Shown: positions 51,671 through 61,477, counted from the stretch's first letter. The stretch: 64,000 bases of DNA from Actinoplanes lobatus (GCF_014205215.1 NZ_JACHNC010000001.1:5700501-5764500), one strand, 5' to 3'. Notes: generated by a model not told the origin, from the letters alone. A program made the numbers and translations.

Positions 51671-52648
51671 TCAGTCGAGGGTGAAGACCGAGGAGCCGAT
51701 GCTGCGGCCGGACTCCAGGTCGTGATGCGCCTGGACGGCCTGCTCCAGCGCGTACCGTTGATTGATCTGGATCTTGATCCGGCCGGACGCGACGTGGTCG
51801 AACAGCTCACCGGCCAACGCCGCCCGCTCGCTCTCGTCGGCGATGTAGTCGGCCAGCGCCGGCCGGGTGACGAACACCGAGCCGTGGATCGCCAGCTGCA
51901 TCGCGTCGATCGGCGGCACCGGGCCGGACGAGGTACCGAAGCAGACCAGCAGCCCGCGGCGCTTCAACGACTTCAGCGACTGGTGGAATGTGGTCGCGCC
52001 GATGCTGTCGTAAACCACCGGCACACCGGCGCCGTCGGTCAGTTCGCGCACCCGGGCGGCCACATCCTCACGCGGATAGACGATGGTGTGGGCGCAACCG
52101 TGCGCCCGGGCGACCGCGGCCTTCTCCTCGGTGGAGACCGTGCCGATCACGTTGATACCGAGCAGACTCGCCCACTGCGTGAAGATCAGACCGACACCAC
52201 CGGCCGCCGCGTGCAGCAGCACCGTGTCACCCGGCGCCAACGTGGCGATACGCCGCAGCAGGTAGGCCGAGGTCAGGCCACGCATGGTCATCGCGGCCGC
52301 GGTCTCGAACGAAATGCCGTCCGGCAACTTGATCAGAGAAGCGGTGGGCATCACCCGGGCAGTGCTGTACGCGCCGAGCGGGCTACCCGTGTAGGTCACC
52401 CGATCACCGGCCGCGAAGTCCGCGACACCGGGCCCGACCGCCTCGACGACACCGGCCGCCTCCACACCCAGACCGGCGGGTAACTCCGCGGGGTAGAGCC
52501 CGCTGCGGAAGTAGGTGTCGGCGAAGTTGAGACCGACCGCGTGATGCCGTACCCGAACCTCACCCGGACCCGGCTCACCCACCTCGACCTGCTCCCACCG
52601 CATGACCTCCGGCGCACCGGATTGGTAAAAGCGGACGGCCTTCGCCAC
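51671..52648 (-). CDS. Zeta-crystallin-like NADPH:quinone oxidoreductase
   Basis: A 325-residue zinc-free medium-chain dehydrogenase/reductase. It has the catalytic-domain opening VGLNFADTYFRSGLYP and the NADPH-binding loop LLHAAAGGVGLIFTQWA; the zinc-ligand cysteines are absent. It can reduce quinones or enones. GGAGGAG stands before the GTG at 52648. It lies 27 bp from the dioxygenase gene. Possibly it saturates a double bond in the operon's substrate. Confidence 0.87.
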   Translation of the reverse strand: MAKAVRFYQSGAPEVMRWEQVEVGEPGPGEVRVRHHAVGLNFADTYFRSGLYPAELPAGLGVEAAGVVEAVGPGVADFAAGDRVTYTGSPLGAYSTARVMPTASLIKLPDGISFETAAAMTMRGLTSAYLLRRIATLAPGDTVLLHAAAGGVGLIFTQWASLLGINVIGTVSTEEKAAVARAHGCAHTIVYPREDVAARVRELTDGAGVPVVYDSIGATTFHQSLKSLKRRGLLVCFGTSSGPVPPIDAMQLAIHGSVFVTRPALADYIADESERAALAGELFDHVASGRIKIQINQRYALEQAVQAHHDLESGRSIGSSVFTLD

Positions 52649-52726
52649 GTGTCTCCTCCAGGGATATTCGATCTTGCCGGTAGGTGATGTGGGAAACGGT
52701 AGGCGTGACAGAGCCCTTGTGCTTAA

Positions 52727-52933
52727 CCTGACGGGACGGATTGCTTATCCTTTTGGGACATTGCGAGTCTGGCCACTCCCGACACCGAGGTCATCGGCTC
52801 CCGGTGGCGCGCGCGCCGGGCGGAACGGGAAGGCGGGGGAGAATTCAGCTCGCTGAAGAACAGCACGCTCGGGCGGCTGACGCCGCCCGAGCGTGAGACG
52901 TTCCTCGAGGTGCTGCGGAAACTCAGTTCGTGA
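52727..52933 (+). pseudogene. Possible C-terminal remnant of a MarR-type regulator
   Basis: A short open stretch on the plus strand with no ATG, GTG or TTG in frame. Its last 25 or so residues, GRLTPPERETFLEVLRKLSS, read like the C-terminal helix of MarR-family regulators. It is trapped between two minus-strand genes and overlaps the end of the Baeyer-Villiger gene by 11 bp. This could be a decayed regulator or chance. Confidence 0.35.
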
Positions 52934-54719
52934 CCAGGACGTCGTCCATGCCCTCGGTACGCCAGGTGCGCAGCAGCTCGTGGAAGACGACCGGGCCGGG
53001 ACCGTACGAGAAGTTCACCGGCCGCGGGTTGCCCTCGCCGTTGTAGTAGCCGGGCGTGCACTCGGCCTGGAAGTTGAAGTTGTTCGGGGCGGTCTCGAAG
53101 ATGGTCCGCACCCAGCCCTCCTCCGCCTCCGCGGTCGGCTCCACCCGGATGGCGCCGCGCTTGGTGGCCTCGGCGACCACGGCGCCGATGTGGGTGGCCT
53201 GCTCCTGGAGCACGTGGACGAAGTTGACCGCGGCCGCGTTCTGCAGCGCACCCAGGTGGAACAGGTTCGGGAAGCCGTGGCTGTAGAAGCCGTGCAGCGT
53301 ACGTGGACCGTTGCGCCAGTGCCCGAGCAGCGGCATCCCGCCCCGGCCGGTGACCGGCAGCGTCCCGGACACCACGCCGGAGATGCCGACCTCGAAGCCG
53401 GTGGCGAAGATGACGCAGTCCACCTCGTACTCCTGGTCGCCGACGACGATGGAGTTCGCGGTCATCCGGGTGATGCCGCCGTGGTCGGCCGTGTCGACCA
53501 GGGTCACGTTGGGCCGGTTGAACGTCGGCAGGTAGAAGTCGCTGAACGTGGGCCGCTTGCACATGTACCGGTACCAGGGCTTGAGGATCTCGGCGACGGC
53601 CGGGTCCTCGACCACCTCGTCGACCCGGGTGCGGATCTCGTCCATCGTTCGGAAGTCGGCGATCTCGTCGAGGTACTCGCGCTCCTCCGCCGAGATGGTC
53701 GGGTCCAGCGTGCCGGTCAGCATCTGCCTCTGGAGCTTGGCGGTCGCCGTCCAGCGGTCGCCGATCAGGTCCTGGTCGACGTGGCCGCCGGTCACGATGG
53801 TCAGGAAGTTGTCCATCCGCTCCTGCTGCCAGCCGGGCCGCAGCGACGCGGCCCACGCCGGGTCGGTGGGCCGGTTGCCGCGGAAGTCCACGGTCGACGG
53901 GGTGCGCTGGAAGACGTACAGCCGCTCGGCCGACTCGGCCACGTGCGGGACGACCTGGATGGCGGTGGCGCCGGTGCCGATCACGGCGACGCGCAGGCCG
54001 GCCAGCTTCGACAGGTCGTCGCCGGTGTAGCCGTAGTCCCACCGGCTGGTGTGGAACGTGTGACCCTGGAAGTCCTGGATACCGGGGATGCCGGGGAGCT
54101 TCGGCTGGGTCATGGTGCCCGACGAGATCGCCACGTAACGGGACCGGAACTCGTCGCCGCGGTCGGTGGTGACCTGCCACTCGTTGGCGGCGTCGTCCCA
54201 GGTGAGCGACGTGACGCGGGTGTGGAACATGGTGTCGTCGTACAGGTCGAACCGCTTGGCGATGGCGACGCAGTGCCGGCGGATCTCCTCACCGGGGGCG
54301 TAGCGCCACTCCGGGACGTGGCCGACCTCCTCCAGCAGCGGCATGTAGATGGTCGCCTCGATGTCACAGTGGACGCCGGGGTAGCGGTTCCAGTACCAGG
54401 TGCCGCCGAAGTCGCCGCCCTCGTCGATCATCCGGAGCTGCTGTACGCCGGCCTGCCGCAGCTTCGCGCCGGTGAGCAGACCGCCGAACCCGCCGCCGAT
54501 CACCACCGCCTCGACCCGGTCGGTCTTCGGCTCCCGTTCCGCGAACGGCGTGTACGGATCCTTGGCGTAGTCGCCGAACTCGCCGGCCGCCCGCTGGTAC
54601 TGGGTGGCCCCGTCCGGCCTTGTGCGGCGGTCCCGCTCGGCGCGATACCTGGCGCGCAGAGCGGTGAGTTCCTCGGGGGTGAACCGGTGGGGTGTAGCGG
54701 GGATGCCGGAGGGGGACAT
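52923..54719 (-). CDS. Baeyer-Villiger monooxygenase
   Basis: A 598-residue type I flavoprotein that inserts oxygen next to a ketone using FAD and NADPH. The FAD site is VVIGGGFGGLLTG near residue 72; the BVMO fingerprint F-x-G-x-x-x-H-T-x-x-W appears as FQGHTFHTSRW, and the NADPH Rossmann motif GTGATAIQ follows near residue 246. An N-terminal extension of about 65 residues precedes the FAD domain, as in the longer steroid, cyclopentadecanone or 4-hydroxyacetophenone-type enzymes. GAAAGG is upstream of the ATG. It is the first enzyme gene after the TetR regulator. Confidence 0.92.
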   Translation of the reverse strand: MSPSGIPATPHRFTPEELTALRARYRAERDRRTRPDGATQYQRAAGEFGDYAKDPYTPFAEREPKTDRVEAVVIGGGFGGLLTGAKLRQAGVQQLRMIDEGGDFGGTWYWNRYPGVHCDIEATIYMPLLEEVGHVPEWRYAPGEEIRRHCVAIAKRFDLYDDTMFHTRVTSLTWDDAANEWQVTTDRGDEFRSRYVAISSGTMTQPKLPGIPGIQDFQGHTFHTSRWDYGYTGDDLSKLAGLRVAVIGTGATAIQVVPHVAESAERLYVFQRTPSTVDFRGNRPTDPAWAASLRPGWQQERMDNFLTIVTGGHVDQDLIGDRWTATAKLQRQMLTGTLDPTISAEEREYLDEIADFRTMDEIRTRVDEVVEDPAVAEILKPWYRYMCKRPTFSDFYLPTFNRPNVTLVDTADHGGITRMTANSIVVGDQEYEVDCVIFATGFEVGISGVVSGTLPVTGRGGMPLLGHWRNGPRTLHGFYSHGFPNLFHLGALQNAAAVNFVHVLQEQATHIGAVVAEATKRGAIRVEPTAEAEEGWVRTIFETAPNNFNFQAECTPGYYNGEGNPRPVNFSYGPGPVVFHELLRTWRTEGMDDVLVTN

Positions 54720-54832
54720 GTGTGGGACCTTTCGCGGGGAAGCTTCCGGTACGGCACAGCCAGGCGATCAATTTAAAGCAACTGACTGATGTAGATGGTG
54801 AAGCTGGGCCGCCTGTCGCGTGAAATGCGGTC

Positions 54833-55480
54833 CTAAATGCTCTGACACGGCGCCCCGTAGAGCCCTTCGAGAGCGTCGATCAAACTCGTCGCGGTCGCCG
54901 CCCATACGGAACGTGAGTCCACACCGGGTGGCATGGCCCGTTCCCGCCGCGCGCAGAAGTGCATGATCAGGGTGTGCGCCATGTCGTCGCGCTCCTGCCA
55001 CACCTCGGGGGTCAGGTGCGGCAGCCTCTCGTGCAGACCGTCCAGGACCGCGTGCAGCGTCGGCGCCGCACCCACCTCCGCGGCCGCCAGCTGCCGCAGG
55101 TTCGGCTCGGTCATCAGCTGGGCCGCGAACCGGGCGTACCAGCTCGGATTGCCCAGCGTGGCGAGATGGTCGGTGATCGGCCGGACCACACAGGTCACCC
55201 AGTCCCGCAGCTGGTCGCTGCCGCCGTGCTCGGCCAGCAGCCGCTCCCGGATCCGCTCCGTCGGCGTGGCGTGCCGCCGCACGATCGCCCGGACCAGCTC
55301 GTTCTTGCCACCGAAGTGGTAGCCGACGGCCGCGTTGTTGCCCTGCCCGGCCGCCTCGCTGATCTGCCGGCTGGACACGGTGAAGACACCGTGCTCGGCG
55401 AAGAGCCGCTCCGCCGTCTCCAGGATCCGCGCGCGCGTCGTCTCCACCTGCTCGGCGCGCGCCCTCCTGGCGTTACTCAT
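54833..55480 (-). CDS. TetR-family transcriptional regulator
   Basis: A 215-residue regulator with the N-terminal TetR HTH (ARILETAERLFAEHGVFTVSSRQISEAAGQGNNAAVGYHFGGKNELV) and an all-helical ligand-binding domain. It is immediately upstream of the Baeyer-Villiger gene on the same strand with a 113-bp gap that is AT-rich for this window, so it could control that operon and itself. The ribosome site of the ATG at 55480 is weak. It is divergent from the AfsR-like gene. Confidence 0.87.
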   Translation of the reverse strand: MSNARRARAEQVETTRARILETAERLFAEHGVFTVSSRQISEAAGQGNNAAVGYHFGGKNELVRAIVRRHATPTERIRERLLAEHGGSDQLRDWVTCVVRPITDHLATLGNPSWYARFAAQLMTEPNLRQLAAAEVGAAPTLHAVLDGLHERLPHLTPEVWQERDDMAHTLIMHFCARRERAMPPGVDSRSVWAATATSLIDALEGLYGAPCQSI

Positions 55481-55570
55481 GCTCGTGGCTCCGGTGCGAC
55501 GTGCGAGAGTGGTCGGCGATCAGGATAAAACCCGGTGATCGTACGCCGGAGGCGGATCCGGGGGCGGCGA

Positions 55571-55576
55571 TACGCT
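55571..55576 (+). promoter_or_regulatory. -10 hexamer for leaderless AfsR-like gene
   Basis: TACGCT, six bases, then GTG at 55583. Confidence 0.5.
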
Positions 55577-55582
55577 GACCAG

Positions 55583-58500
55583 GTGACACCCGACCTCGTC
55601 CTGCTGACCCGGGTGGCCCACCGGGACCGGGAGATCACCGGCGCCCGGCTGCGGGACCTGCTCGCACTGCTCGCCGGGGACCTGCGGACCGGCTGCGGCA
55701 CCGGCCGGCTGATCGAGGCACTGTGGCCGGACGAGCAGCCGGAGAATCCCCCGAAGGCGTTACAGATCCTGGTGTCCCGGGCACGGTCGCAGCTCGGCGG
55801 GGACGTCGTCGTGCGTACCCCGACGGGTTATCGCCTGGCGCTGGCCGACGATCAGCTGGACAGTGCCGCCGTACTGGTCCGTGCCGCCGCGGCGGCCCGG
55901 TGTGCCCGCGACGGTGACCATGCCGCGGCGCTCGCCCACGCGGAGGCCGGATTGGCGTTGTGGCGGGGGATCGTGCCAGGGGAACCGGAGGACGACAGCC
56001 GGCTCGCCGCGCTGCGGGCCGAACGACGGACCGCGCACCGCGCCCTGACCCGGGCCCGCGCGCTGGCCCTGGCGAGGCTGGACCGGCACGCCGAGGCCGC
56101 CGGACCGCTCGCGGAGCTGGCCACGGAACGGCCCCGCGACGAGGAGATCCTGGTCGAGCTGCTGCGCTGCGAGGCGGCGACGGCCGGTCCGGCGACCGCG
56201 CTGGCCCGCTACGACACCTACCGGCGGGCGCTGCGCGACGAGCTCGGCGCCGATCCGGGAGCGGCGGTGCGGGCCGAACACCGGCGGCTGTTGCAGGGAC
56301 TCACCCCGACGGTGCGGCACGGTGTCGCCTACGAGCCGAATCCGCTGCTCGGCCGGGACGAGGACGTCGCCGCGGTGGAGGCGCTGCTGCGTACCTCCCG
56401 GGTCGTCTCGATCGTCGGGCCGGGTGGTCTCGGCAAGACGCGTCTCGCCAACGCGGTGGCCCGCCGCGCCGAGATGCCCACCGTGACCGTGGTTCCGCTC
56501 GCCGCGATCGGTCCCGGCCAGGTGGCCGCCGAGGTGGCGGCCGCCGCCGGCGCGCATCTGCTGGTGCTGGACAACTGCGAGCACGTGGTCGCCGACGTCG
56601 CCGGCGTGGTCGGTGACCTGGTGGCGTCGAACGCCGACGTGCGGGTGCTCACCACCGGGCGTACCCCGCTCGGGTTGTCGTCGGAGACGGTCTACCGGCT
56701 GCCGGAGCTCAGCCTGCCGGCCAGCGTGGCCCTGTTCGAGCAGCGCGCGCGGGCGCAGCGGCCCGGCGCCGACCTGCCGGCCGGCGAGGTGGAGCGGGTG
56801 TGCCGGCATCTGGACGGGCTGCCGCTCGCCGTGGAGCTCGCCGCCGCCCGGGTGCGGATCATGTCGGTGAGCGACCTGGCCGGGCGGCTCGGCGACCGGT
56901 TCGGGCTGCTGCGCGGCGGCGCCCGGGACGCGCCGGCCCGCCACCACACGCTGCACGCCGTCGTCGACTGGAGCTGGAACCTGCTCGACCCGGCGGGGCG
57001 GGAGGCGATGCGGTCACTGTCGGTGTTCCCCGGCGGGTTCACCGTCGCGGCCGCCGAACGGATGCTCGGCGGCGACCCGCTCATGCTGCTCGAACACCTC
57101 GTCGACCATTCGCTGCTCACCGTGGACGACACGCCGTCCGGGACGCGGCTGCGGATGCTGGAGACGATCCGCGAGTTCAGTGCCGCCCAGCCGGGGGCCG
57201 AGCCGACCGGCGCCTTTCTGGAGTGGGCGCGGGAGTTCGGGCTCGCCCACCACGCGCACCTGTTCGGGCCGGAGCCGTACGCCTCGGCCGTCGCGATCAA
57301 GGCGGAACAGGAGAATCTCCAGCACGCGCTGCGTCTCGCCGTCGACCGGGACGACCGGCCCACCATCGCGGCGGTCACCGCGGTCCTCGGCGGCCGCTGG
57401 CTGGTCGACTCCGACTATCCGCGGCTCACCGTCCTCACCCGGCAGACCTCCTGGGCGCTGTCGCACTACCGGCCGGAACCGGAGTACGTCGAGGTCACCC
57501 GCGGCGCCCTGGTGCTGGCGCTGGCCGCCACGTTCGGCACCGAGGGCGCCCGGCCGGTCCGCGCCGTCGTCGCGTTGCGCCGCCTCGGGGCGGCCGACCC
57601 GGACACCGTGCTCGCGGCGGTCGACCGGGTGATCGCGGCGGTCCGTGACCCGGCCGAGCTCCAGCGGCTGTGCGGGAGCCCGGAGCCGCTGCTCGCCGGG
57701 GCCGCGAGCATCCTGATCAGCTACCACCGGGAGGCCGCCGGCGACCTCGACGGCGCGCTGGCGGCCGCCCGGCAGGCGCTCGGCCACTTCTCCGGGCCGG
57801 ACCTGCCGTGGCTGCGGTCGGTCAACCACTGCCGGGTCGCCGAACTGTGCCTGCACCTCGAACAGGGCGCCGCCGCCCGCGACCACCTGCTCGCGGCGCT
57901 GCCGGTGATGGAACGGCTCGGGGCGCAGTCCACGGTGGCCGGCGCCCGTACCTGGCTGGTGCTCGCCAACCTCCAGATCGGCGACGCCGACGAGGCCGAG
58001 CGCTGGCTGGAGGGGGTGGCCGCGGTCGCGTACGCCGAGGAACTGGAGTCCTCCTCGATCGGGTACGACCTGGGCGTCCGCGCCGAGCTGGCGTTCGCCC
58101 GCGGTGACGTGGGCGGCGGGCTACGGCTGTGGCGGCGGGTCGCCGACCAGCTGCGCGACGCCGGCGAGGCCTACGGCGTCATCGACCCGTGGGTGATGGA
58201 GGCGCGGTCGGTGACGGTCATCGCGCACGCCCGGCACGGACGGCTCGACCTGGTCGCCGACGTCGCGGCGGCCCTGCCCGCCCGGCTGCACGACCTGCTC
58301 ACCCATCCGCTGGACAACCCGCCGCCGTACCTGGTCGAGCAGACGATCTGCGGGACCCTGCTGCTGGCCGTGGCCACCGCCGACCTCACCCACCCGGATC
58401 GGGCCACCGGCGCGGCCCGGATGATCGCGCTGGCCGAACGGTTCCGGACACTGCACAACTTCCAGCCGACCATGTCCACGGCCGCCGCCCGGGCCGACGC

Positions 58501-58609
58501 CGGGAAGGCCGACCGGCGGGCGTACGAGGAGGCCGTCTCCTCCTACGCCCGCCTGGACGGCGACGGGCTGCGGGCGGCCGCGGTTCAGGCGCTGCGCTCG
58601 CGGCCGTAG
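55583..58609 (+). CDS. AfsR-like regulator (BTAD + STAND ATPase)
   Basis: A 1008-residue multidomain regulator. Residues ~1-90 hold a winged-helix DNA-binding region (GCGTGRLIEALWPDE, then ALQILVSRARSQLG). Residues ~95-240 form a bacterial transcriptional activation (BTAD) domain, and a STAND NTPase follows with Walker A VGPGGLGKTRLAN near residue 280 and LLVLDNCEHV. LPLAVELAAARVR closes the NTPase, and a long helical, probably TPR-like, C-terminus follows. GTG at 55583 is preferred (TACGCT six bases upstream), with GTG at 55535 as an alternative. Such proteins often activate secondary-metabolite or stress genes; no biosynthetic cluster is in view. Its 3' end overlaps the convergent ABC permease by 25 bp. 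Confidence 0.85.
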   Translation: MTPDLVLLTRVAHRDREITGARLRDLLALLAGDLRTGCGTGRLIEALWPDEQPENPPKALQILVSRARSQLGGDVVVRTPTGYRLALADDQLDSAAVLVRAAAAARCARDGDHAAALAHAEAGLALWRGIVPGEPEDDSRLAALRAERRTAHRALTRARALALARLDRHAEAAGPLAELATERPRDEEILVELLRCEAATAGPATALARYDTYRRALRDELGADPGAAVRAEHRRLLQGLTPTVRHGVAYEPNPLLGRDEDVAAVEALLRTSRVVSIVGPGGLGKTRLANAVARRAEMPTVTVVPLAAIGPGQVAAEVAAAAGAHLLVLDNCEHVVADVAGVVGDLVASNADVRVLTTGRTPLGLSSETVYRLPELSLPASVALFEQRARAQRPGADLPAGEVERVCRHLDGLPLAVELAAARVRIMSVSDLAGRLGDRFGLLRGGARDAPARHHTLHAVVDWSWNLLDPAGREAMRSLSVFPGGFTVAAAERMLGGDPLMLLEHLVDHSLLTVDDTPSGTRLRMLETIREFSAAQPGAEPTGAFLEWAREFGLAHHAHLFGPEPYASAVAIKAEQENLQHALRLAVDRDDRPTIAAVTAVLGGRWLVDSDYPRLTVLTRQTSWALSHYRPEPEYVEVTRGALVLALAATFGTEGARPVRAVVALRRLGAADPDTVLAAVDRVIAAVRDPAELQRLCGSPEPLLAGAASILISYHREAAGDLDGALAAARQALGHFSGPDLPWLRSVNHCRVAELCLHLEQGAAARDHLLAALPVMERLGAQSTVAGARTWLVLANLQIGDADEAERWLEGVAAVAYAEELESSSIGYDLGVRAELAFARGDVGGGLRLWRRVADQLRDAGEAYGVIDPWVMEARSVTVIAHARHGRLDLVADVAAALPARLHDLLTHPLDNPPPYLVEQTICGTLLLAVATADLTHPDRATGAARMIALAERFRTLHNFQPTMSTAAARADAGKADRRAYEEAVSSYARLDGDGLRAAAVQALRSRP

Positions 58610-59352
58610 TTGCGTCTCGCCCACACGTACCCGGCCACCGCGATCGCCCCGCACCAGCCGGCCGCGACCGCGCCGCTGTTCCCGATCGGCGTGCCGAGCA
58701 GCAGCCCGCGCAGCGTCTCCATGATCGGCGTGAACGGCTGGTGCTCGGCGAACCAGCTCAGCCCGGCCGGCATCGACTCGGTCGGCACGAACCCGCTGCC
58801 GAAGAACGGCAGCAGTGTCAGCGGCATCGGCAGGTTGCTCGCCCCGTTCACCGACTTCGCCGACAGGCCCATCCCGACGGCCAGCCACACCAGCGCGAAC
58901 GCCGTGGCGGTGAGCAGGGCCGCCGTGGCCAGCCAGTCGGTCACGGTCGCGTCCGGCCGGAAACCGACGAGCACCGCCACCGCGAGAATGATCGCGAGCT
59001 GGCACAGGATCTGGAGCACACTGCCCAGGACATGGCCGGTCAGCACCGACGTCCGGGCGATCGCCATGGTCCGGAACCGGTCCATGATGCCGCTCGTCAT
59101 GTCGATCGCCACCGAGATCGAGGTGCCCTGAACGGCGCTGGCCACGGTGATCAGCAGGATGCCGGGGACGACGTAGTTGACGTACGCTTGCCGGCCACCC
59201 TCGCCGCCCAGCCCGTCGCCGAGCGTTCCGCCGAGCACATAGACGAACAACAACAAGAAGATGATCGGTACGGAGAGCAGCAGCAGCGTCGTCGAAAGGT
59301 CCCGGGCCATGTGCCGGAACTGGCGGCGCAGCATGATCATGGAATCGCTCAT
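58585..59352 (-). CDS. DrrB-like ABC-2 permease
   Basis: A 255-residue six-helix ABC-2 membrane protein of the daunorubicin-exporter (DrrB) type. It has the family's opening [17 protein letters not shown] and a [27 protein letters not shown] stretch, in which [13 protein letters not shown] is characteristic. The ATG overlaps the ATPase stop (ATGA). The pair probably exports a hydrophobic drug or lipid-like compound. Confidence 0.88.
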   Translation of the reverse strand: MSDSMIMLRRQFRHMARDLSTTLLLLSVPIIFLLLFVYVLGGTLGDGLGGEGGRQAYVNYVVPGILLITVASAVQGTSISVAIDMTSGIMDRFRTMAIARTSVLTGHVLGSVLQILCQLAIILAVAVLVGFRPDATVTDWLATAALLTATAFALVWLAVGMGLSAKSVNGASNLPMPLTLLPFFGSGFVPTESMPAGLSWFAEHQPFTPIMETLRGLLLGTPIGNSGAVAAGWCGAIAVAGYVWARRNYGRERSA

Positions 59353-60263
59353 CGCGTCACCGCCATGAACACGTCATCCAGGTCGGGCGTGTGCACGCTC
59401 AGCGCCTCCACCTCGACCGCCGCGGCGTCGAGCCGGCCCAGCAGGTCCCTGAGCGTTTTTGTCTTGTTGTCGCCCGGCACCCGCAGCACCAGTTCCTCGC
59501 CGGTTTCCATCTCCAGGGCCGCGCCGGCCTCGGCCAACGCTCGATGATCGGCGAACCGCAGCTCCACGTGCCCGCCCGGCACCAGCCGTTTGAGCTCCTC
59601 CGGGGTGCCCTCGGCGACCAGCCGCCCGTGGTCGAGCAGCGCGATCCGGTCGGCGAGCTGATCCGCCTCCTCCAGGTACTGGGTGGTGAGGAAGACGGTC
59701 ACGCCCTGCCCGGTCAGCTCGCGGACGATCTGCCACATGTCCCGCCGGCTGCGCGGGTCCAGGCCGGTGGTCGGCTCGTCCAGGAAGATCACTTTCGGGC
59801 GGCCCATCAGCCCCATGGCCAGATCCAGGCGGCGGCGCATGCCACCCGAGTAGGTCACCGCCGGCTTCCGCGCCGCCTCGGCCAGCCCGAAACGGTCCAG
59901 CAGATCGTCGGTACGCCGCCGGCGCTCGCTCTTGGACAGATGGTTCAGGCCGGCCATCAGCAGCAGGTTCTCCTCGCCGGTCAGATAGTCGTCGAGCGCC
60001 GAGAACTGGCCGGTCATGCCGATCACGGCCCGTACCCGGCCGGGGTCACGGGCCACGTCGTGCCCACAGATCCGGGCCACGCCCGCGTCCGCGCGGATCA
60101 GGGTGGCGAGAATCCGCACCATGGTGGTCTTTCCGGCCCCGTTCGGGCCGAGCAGCGAGAACACGGACCCCTCGGGCACGTGCAGGTCGATGGCGTCGAG
60201 CACCACCTGATCGCCGTAGGAACGGCGCAGGCCGGTCACCTCGATCGCCGGGATGTCAGTCAT
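59349..60263 (-). CDS. DrrA-like ABC transporter ATP-binding protein
   Basis: A 304-residue DrrA-type ATPase with Walker [11 protein letters not shown], signature [15 protein letters not shown] and Walker [14 protein letters not shown], plus the C-terminal accessory domain ([12 protein letters not shown]) found in DrrA homologues. The ATG at 60263 gives the usual N-terminus; an upstream in-frame ATG at 60293 is possible, and neither has a clear ribosome site. It is coupled to the permease gene. Self-resistance genes of this kind often accompany antibiotic clusters, but none is visible here. Confidence 0.88.
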   Translation of the reverse strand: MTDIPAIEVTGLRRSYGDQVVLDAIDLHVPEGSVFSLLGPNGAGKTTMVRILATLIRADAGVARICGHDVARDPGRVRAVIGMTGQFSALDDYLTGEENLLLMAGLNHLSKSERRRRTDDLLDRFGLAEAARKPAVTYSGGMRRRLDLAMGLMGRPKVIFLDEPTTGLDPRSRRDMWQIVRELTGQGVTVFLTTQYLEEADQLADRIALLDHGRLVAEGTPEELKRLVPGGHVELRFADHRALAEAGAALEMETGEELVLRVPGDNKTKTLRDLLGRLDAAAVEVEALSVHTPDLDDVFMAVTR

Positions 60264-60338
60264 AGTGGGGACCATGCGCGCGGCCCGGATCACGGCGGTT
60301 TCACCGCGGTTTCACCGTCTCCACCGGGCGGCGCACCG

Positions 60339-61464
60339 ATGACCGCCCCGCTGTCCGGCCTGGTGGTCGCCGACTTCAGCCGGGTGCTGGCCGGCCCGCT
60401 CGCCACCATGACCCTCGCCGACCTGGGCGCCACGGTGGTCAAGGTCGAACGCCCCGGGACCGGCGACGACACCCGGCTCCTGGGGCCCGCCGTGGGGCGC
60501 CGCCTCCTCCTCGTACTTCGAAGGCCTCAACCGCAGCAAGTACAGCATCGCCCTGGATTTCACCGACCCGGCCGACCGCGCCACCGCCCTGGCCCTGGCC
60601 ACCCGCGCCGATGTGGTCGTACAGAACCTGCGCCTGGCCGCCTTCGGCCTCGACTACGCGTCGGTGGCCGCCGTCAACCCCGGCGTCGTCTACTGCTCGA
60701 TCACCGGCTTCGGCGACGCCGACCTGCCCGGATACGACTTCCTGGTGCAGGCGGTCGGCGGCCTGATGAGCATCACCGGCGAGGCCGGCGGCGACCCGCT
60801 CAAGGTCGGTGTGGCGCTGGTGGACGTGCTGACCGCCAAGGACGCCACCATCGGCGTTCTCGCCGCCCTCAACCATCGCCGGACCACCGGCCGCGGCGAC
60901 CACGTCCAGGTGGATCTGCTGTCCAGCCTGCTCGGCGGCCTGGTCAACCAGGCGTCCGGCTACCTGGCCACCGGCATCGCGCCATCACGCATGGGCAACC
61001 GCCACCCGTCGATCACGCCCTACGAGACCCTTCACTGCGCCGACGCCCCGATCGCCGTGGCGTGCGGGAACGACCGCCAGTTCGCCCGCCTGTGCGCCGT
61101 CGTCGGCGTGCCGTCCCTGGCCGGGGACCCCCGCTTCGCCGACAATCCGTCCCGGGTGGCCAACCGCGAGTCGCTGGTCGAGGCACTGGAGAAGGCCCTG
61201 GCCGCGGCCCCCGCCGCCGAGTGGGAGAAGCGCCTGACCGCGGCCGGCCTCGCCGCCGGCGTGGTCCGCGACATCGGCCAGGCGATCGATCACGCCCGCG
61301 ACCTGGGCCTGGATCCGTTGGTCGAGACCGGTCAAACCCCACAGATCAGACACCCCATCCGGTACGCCCACGCGCACCCGAAACCGGCCACCGCACCGCC
61401 GGCTCTGGGTGAGCACGACACCCTGATCCGCTCCTGGCTGTCCGGCGCCACCGACCTGCCGTAG
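60339..61464 (+). pseudogene. CaiB/BaiF CoA-transferase with a frameshift
   Basis: A family III CoA-transferase split over two frames. Frame one runs from ATG 60339 through [20 protein letters not shown] and [14 protein letters not shown]. From 60481 the other frame gives [17 protein letters not shown], then [42 protein letters not shown] and the remaining fold. One extra base in the CTCC at 60477-60480 separates them; without it the product would be about 374 residues, normal for the family. It may be a recent inactivating insertion or a sequencing error. Everything else is intact, including the Asp-containing [14 protein letters not shown] region. The enzyme would transfer CoA between carboxylic acids. 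Confidence 0.85.
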
Positions 61465-61477
61465 GGGATCGGCGGGT

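Noticed and set aside
52723..54180. Alternative minus-strand frame within the Baeyer-Villiger gene
   Set aside because: The frame at 52923-54719 contains the FAD, NADPH and BVMO fingerprints in order; the other frame is Arg/Gly/Pro-rich.
58585..60263. Antibiotic biosynthetic gene cluster around the DrrAB-like exporter and AfsR-like regulator
   Set aside because: No polyketide, peptide, terpene or RiPP biosynthetic gene is present in the surrounding window.
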